Program-made: the position numbers and the translations under genes
Shown here: positions 5,985 to 8,883 of the stretch, in pieces
Layout of the letters: each line of letters starts with the position of its first letter
Position numbering within the stretch: the stretch's first letter is position 1
NCBI GenBank assembly: GCA_002292265.1
Contig: DBBQ01000021.1
Span: 1 to 8,883 of the forward strand
From: Flavobacteriaceae bacterium UBA980
GTDB lineage: Bacteria > Bacteroidota > Bacteroidia > Flavobacteriales > Flavobacteriaceae
Length of the DNA stretch: 8,883 bases
Direction: 5' to 3'
Notes under the pieces: generated by a model
Databases searched by the model: none
The model's input: the letters and a program-made list of their open reading frames with translations, nothing else
Told to the model about the DNA's origin: nothing

Positions 5985-7789
5985 AGCACTGTTGCTTTTA
6001 CTTTTTTCCACGTTTTTACTAAAAAATAAGCCGAAACAATAGTCAATCCAGTAAGTGGAAATGCCAGTTGGTAATCACCATAAATATAATATCCTGTTGC
6101 AAACATGGTACTGTAAATCATCAAACAGCCCAAAAGCATGGCAATGATTCCTGAGGGTACACTCCACCCTTCATCATGATCAACAAGTTCAATGGATTCT
6201 TTCTTGGCTTCACTAATGATTTTTGACCACCCCGGCCCTCCTGGTTGTGTTTTTTTATAAAAAGAACGCAAGACATCCGTTTTTTCAGAAGGTGTAATAA
6301 AGGTTACCAATAGCCAGAGACTGGTGGTTACAAAAACGACAAAAGGAAATTCTGCCCAGGATGGGAAAACACCTTCACCTCCAAAAAGAGCGTTTTTGAT
6401 TGAAGGAATCGTTAACAATAAAGAAACCACTCCAGAGGCTACCATTGCGGTAATTTCACTCCACGCATTGATACGCCACCAAAACCATCTAAGTATAAAA
6501 ATAAGTCCAGTTCCTGCTCCAAAGACCAACAACAAATTAAATAATTGCATTGCATTTTGTAATAAGAGGGCAAGCAAAGTACTCAACACCATAAGCACTA
6601 CGGTAGAAATTCTCCCCACGGCAACCAATCGCTTTTGAGAAGCATCAGGATTAATTTGGGTTTTGTAAAAATCGTAAACAATATAAGAAGATCCCCAATT
6701 TAGCTGAGTAGAAATGGTACTCATATAGGCAGAAATAAGAGAGGCCAAAACAAGACCTAATAAGCCTGTAGGAAGTTTGGTTAACATTGCAGGATACGCT
6801 AAGTCATGCCCCAGCTTGTCTGGAGTAATATTTGGAAATGCCGTTTGTAAACTTGCTAAATCTGGAAAAACAACCAAAGACGCTAACGCAACCAAAATCC
6901 ATGGCCATGGACGTAAAGCATAATGCATAATATTGAAGAAAAAAGTCGCTCCAATTGCATGGTTTTCATCTTTTGCTGCAAGCATACGTTGTGCTATATA
7001 GCCTCCTCCACCAGGTTCGGCGCCAGGATACCAGGAGCTCCACCATTGCACAGCCAAAGGAATAATAAGTAAGGTAATCAGTGCCTCACGATCTCCAAAA
7101 TCAGGAAGAATCGCTATTTTTCCAGCTACATTTTCATTCGCCAATAAGGCTTGGATTCCTCCTACCTCCGGCATATTCACCAAATAATATGCTGCTCCTA
7201 TAGCGCCTCCCATTGCAACGAAAAAAAGGATAACATCCGTATAGACAACTCCTTTAAATCCACCAATGGCGCTAAAAGTAACGGTTACTAACCCCGCTGT
7301 TAAAACTGTTTGCCAGGGCTCAAGACCTAGCATTATACCCCCTATTTTGATTGCGGCAAGAGTAACTGCAGACATGGTAATAACATTGAAAACAATCCCT
7401 AAATAAATAGATCTAAACTGTCTTAAAAAACGAGCTGGCTTGCCTCCATAGCGTAATTCATAAAACTCAAGGTCTGTGTTGACATTTGATTTACGCCATA
7501 ATTTAGCATAAACAAATACGGTCAATAAACCTGTAATTAGAAACGCCCACCAAACCCAGTTTCCAGAAACACCATTGGTACGTACAATGTCGGTAACTAA
7601 ATTAGGGGTGTCTGTTGAAAAAGTAGTTGCCACCATAGACAATCCCAATAACCACCATGGCATACTTCGCCCGGATAAGAAAAAATCGTTCGCACTTTTA
7701 CCAGAGGTTTTGGAAACATAGATTCCAATCCCCAATGAAAGAGCAAAAAATATAAATATTATAATCCAATCTATTGTAGCGATTTGCAT
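5981..7789 (-). CDS. Sodium:solute symporter (SSS/SLC5 family), substrate unknown
   Basis: The 602-residue protein is a multi-span inner-membrane carrier. Helix 1 lies at about 7-24, followed by the SSS hallmark block NDFFLSGRSMPWWLLGLSM (34-52), with AGRSM-type spacing. The stretch SAYMSTISTQLNWGSSYIVYD (353-373) corresponds to the helix that contributes the Na2 sodium site in vSGLT and PutP, with its serine/threonine residues present. The GGGGYIAQRMLAAKDENHA segment (260-278) is also typical. It is longer than PutP (about 500 residues), with extra C-terminal helices (last one near 575-595), as in the longer sugar- or acid-type members. I cannot name the substrate: proline, sugars and organic acids are all known in the family. 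The gene stands alone, convergent with the nucleoside transporter and divergent from the secreted-protein gene. Confidence 0.93.
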   Translation of the reverse strand: MQIATIDWIIIFIFFALSLGIGIYVSKTSGKSANDFFLSGRSMPWWLLGLSMVATTFSTDTPNLVTDIVRTNGVSGNWVWWAFLITGLLTVFVYAKLWRKSNVNTDLEFYELRYGGKPARFLRQFRSIYLGIVFNVITMSAVTLAAIKIGGIMLGLEPWQTVLTAGLVTVTFSAIGGFKGVVYTDVILFFVAMGGAIGAAYYLVNMPEVGGIQALLANENVAGKIAILPDFGDREALITLLIIPLAVQWWSSWYPGAEPGGGGYIAQRMLAAKDENHAIGATFFFNIMHYALRPWPWILVALASLVVFPDLASLQTAFPNITPDKLGHDLAYPAMLTKLPTGLLGLVLASLISAYMSTISTQLNWGSSYIVYDFYKTQINPDASQKRLVAVGRISTVVLMVLSTLLALLLQNAMQLFNLLLVFGAGTGLIFILRWFWWRINAWSEITAMVASGVVSLLLTIPSIKNALFGGEGVFPSWAEFPFVVFVTTSLWLLVTFITPSEKTDVLRSFYKKTQPGGPGWSKIISEAKKESIELVDHDEGWSVPSGIIAMLLGCLMIYSTMFATGYYIYGDYQLAFPLTGLTIVSAYFLVKTWKKVKATVL

Positions 7790-7813
7790 AAGTCTATTCT
7801 TTTGGTTTGCTTC

Positions 7814-7821
7814 TAAAGGTA
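7814..7821 (-). promoter_or_regulatory. Possible -7 promoter box for the symporter gene
   Basis: The minus strand reads TACCTTTA, 7 of 8 to TAnnTTTG, 24 bases before the symporter ATG (7787-7789). No TTG is found 17-23 bases upstream, so this is weak. Confidence 0.3.
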
Positions 7822-7862
7822 AATAAAAAACTATTTTATCCTATAAATTGTTGTTAAATCCC

Positions 7863-7893
7863 TTGAGAATACGCTAATTTCCAACTAGGTTTG
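7863..7893 (+). promoter_or_regulatory. Promoter of the secreted-protein gene (TTG-N20-TAGGTTTG)
   Basis: TTG at 7863-7865 is followed after 20 bases by TAGGTTTG (7886-7893), a full match to the Bacteroidetes -33/-7 arrangement. Transcription would start around 7899, leaving a leader of about 19 nt before the ATG at 7918. This is the best complete promoter in the window. Confidence 0.65.
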
Positions 7894-7917
7894 CTTAGTG
7901 ATTACTCTTTTAGGTCT

Positions 7918-8589
7918 ATGATTCACGTAAAACGTCTTGTTTTTATAGCTTTATTCTCCTTCTCTTTTCATTCGGTTTGGGGGCAAGTCCCTATTGAAAC
8001 TACCAAAAAACCCAAAGTTGTTATTCCCCCTCCAGAAAATAAAGGCCCAAGCCTTTTAGCGCCAAAAGAGAAAAAAGCTTTTCTATCCGAAGACTTTTTT
8101 AATCCTACTATAGAATTTAAAGATCCCAAAAGCGACCTCAATAACCCACCAATTAATATGGGGGCTAGCGAACAGTTTTTGGACGCTGGGAAACAATACT
8201 TAAACCGGCTAAACAGAGGTAGGGAAAAAGAAAAAAACCCCAACCAGTTTAAAACAGATCAATATCTAGGTGATTTTAAAAATAATGGGCGTTTTGTTCA
8301 AATTGCGGTCCGTGATCACGAATCTCCTGATGGGGATTTAATTCGTATTATGCTTAATGATAAAGAAGTTGTCTCAAGAGTTCTTTTGACTGAAAACTTC
8401 AAGGGTATTTCTATCGATTTAGTAATGGGTTTTAATAAAATTGATTTTGTCGCGCTAAATCAAGGTACCTCAGGTCCAAACACTGCTGAAGTTCGTGTTT
8501 TTGATGATGAAGGAAAATTGGTAGGTGCCAACCGTTGGAATTTAGCTACTGGTGTAAAAGCTACTTACATTATCGTTAAAGAAAAATAA
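7918..8589 (+). CDS. Secreted protein of unknown function with C-terminal beta-sandwich-like domain
   Basis: From ATG 7918 the product is 223 residues. An upstream in-frame TTG at 7891 lies inside the -7 box and would bury the signal peptide behind nine residues, so I reject it. Residues 1-23 are a signal peptide (KRLVFIALFSFSFHSVWGQ, cleavage near G-Q). A proline/lysine-rich low-complexity stretch (about 24-100) is followed by a domain at about 110-223. This domain has the pattern DGDLIRIMLND, a hydrophobic strand, GFNKIDFVALNQG, PNTAEVRVFDDEG and a final beta strand. I recognise that arrangement (D-G-D, G-x-N, L-N-x-G, P-N-T-A) from beta-sandwich domains on Bacteroidetes surface or OmpA-like proteins, but know no defined function. 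It has no lipoprotein cysteine and no obvious catalytic motif, so a structural or binding role in the periplasm or outer membrane is an inference. Confidence 0.82.
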   Translation: MIHVKRLVFIALFSFSFHSVWGQVPIETTKKPKVVIPPPENKGPSLLAPKEKKAFLSEDFFNPTIEFKDPKSDLNNPPINMGASEQFLDAGKQYLNRLNRGREKEKNPNQFKTDQYLGDFKNNGRFVQIAVRDHESPDGDLIRIMLNDKEVVSRVLLTENFKGISIDLVMGFNKIDFVALNQGTSGPNTAEVRVFDDEGKLVGANRWNLATGVKATYIIVKEK

Positions 8590-8592
8590 CCA

Positions 8593-8883
8593 TTACCCCT
8601 GGTAAACCTCCATCATTCCTTTAATAAAAATACTAACCTCTTCTTGCGTTCCTGTGCTAATTCTACACCAATCATAAAAGGGTGGAAAGGGACGTCCAAT
8701 TCGAACTCCCTTGGCCAACATCGCTGGACCTAGCTCCCTGATGTCCTTTTTTGCATGAAAGAAAATAAAATTAGTATGTGATTTTACATACGTTAATTTT
8801 AATTGATCTAAAAGAGAATAAATACGTGCTTTGGCTTCTTTGTTCTGTGCTAAAGAAAATTGATAAAAGGCGTCATCAACTAG
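8593..8883 (-). CDS. HisC-like PLP-dependent aminotransferase, C-terminal part
   Basis: The reverse strand gives 96 residues, open from the window edge to TAA at 8593-8595. They match the small C-terminal domain of class I/II aminotransferases of the histidinol-phosphate type: a helix with the SLLDQL turn, HTNFIFFHA, then the block LAKGVRIGRPFPPFYDWCRISTGT followed by QEEV and a terminal helix. The arginine in WCRISTGT (residue 74 of the visible part) corresponds to the substrate-binding arginine of HisC. The PLP lysine and the N-terminal two thirds are outside the window. The enzyme may act in histidine synthesis, or as one of the HisC paralogues common in this phylum; without his genes in view I leave the symbol empty. 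It is convergent with the secreted-protein gene, with 3 bp between stops. Confidence 0.88.
   Translation of the reverse strand, partial: LVDDAFYQFSLAQNKEAKARIYSLLDQLKLTYVKSHTNFIFFHAKKDIRELGPAMLAKGVRIGRPFPPFYDWCRISTGTQEEVSIFIKGMMEVYQG

Noticed and set aside
6324..6638. 104-codon plus-strand frame inside the symporter gene
   Set aside because: The opposite strand encodes a complete symporter with family motifs throughout; this frame is low in complexity and has no promoter or family signal.
7891..7917. TTG start extending the secreted protein by nine residues
   Set aside because: The codon lies inside the predicted -7 promoter box and the extension would spoil the signal peptide.

Overview
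The window looks like chromosomal DNA from a member of the Bacteroidetes, most likely a marine Flavobacteriaceae. The support is indirect: moderately low GC, promoter boxes of the Bacteroidetes type (TAnnTTTG), almost no Shine-Dalgarno sequences, and protein types common in that family (a laminarinase-like GH16 lipoprotein, a TonB-dependent receptor, a Na+/solute symporter, a short secreted protein with a Bacteroidetes-style beta-sandwich domain). I see no rRNA, tRNA, CRISPR array, insertion sequence, phage gene or integration site.

Layout, left to right. (1) 1-390, minus: N-terminal part of a PBP4-type D-Ala-D-Ala carboxypeptidase, cut by the window edge. (2) 391-578: short intergenic tract with a likely dacB promoter and a hairpin terminator. 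(3) 579-2615, minus: TonB-dependent receptor whose plug resembles E. coli YncD/PqqU. (4) 2657-3771, plus: compact three-gene unit of a small membrane/coiled-coil protein, a pirin-family protein (ATGA overlap) and a 46-residue ORF. (5) 3776-4600, minus: GH16 beta-glucanase lipoprotein. (6) 4665-5984, plus: CNT/NupC-type nucleoside transporter. (7) 5981-7789, minus: sodium/solute symporter. (8) 7918-8589, plus: secreted protein of unknown function. (9) 8593-8883, minus: C-terminus of a HisC-like aminotransferase, cut by the window edge.

From 2657 on, genes or small units alternate in strand and are packed very tightly. All three convergent junctions leave no more than 4 bp between stop codons, and one pair shares a TTAA. 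The divergent junctions at 2616-2656 and 4601-4664 each carry paired -7 boxes on opposite strands. Functionally the window is a mixture: uptake and scavenging (receptor, nucleoside transporter, symporter, glucan hydrolase), cell wall and amino acid metabolism. It is not a recognisable polysaccharide utilisation locus, because no SusC/SusD pair accompanies the GH16 gene.

I did not find a clearly new multi-gene system. The least explained parts are the small membrane protein and 46-residue ORF flanking the pirin gene, the paired-promoter arrangements, and the secreted protein at the right.
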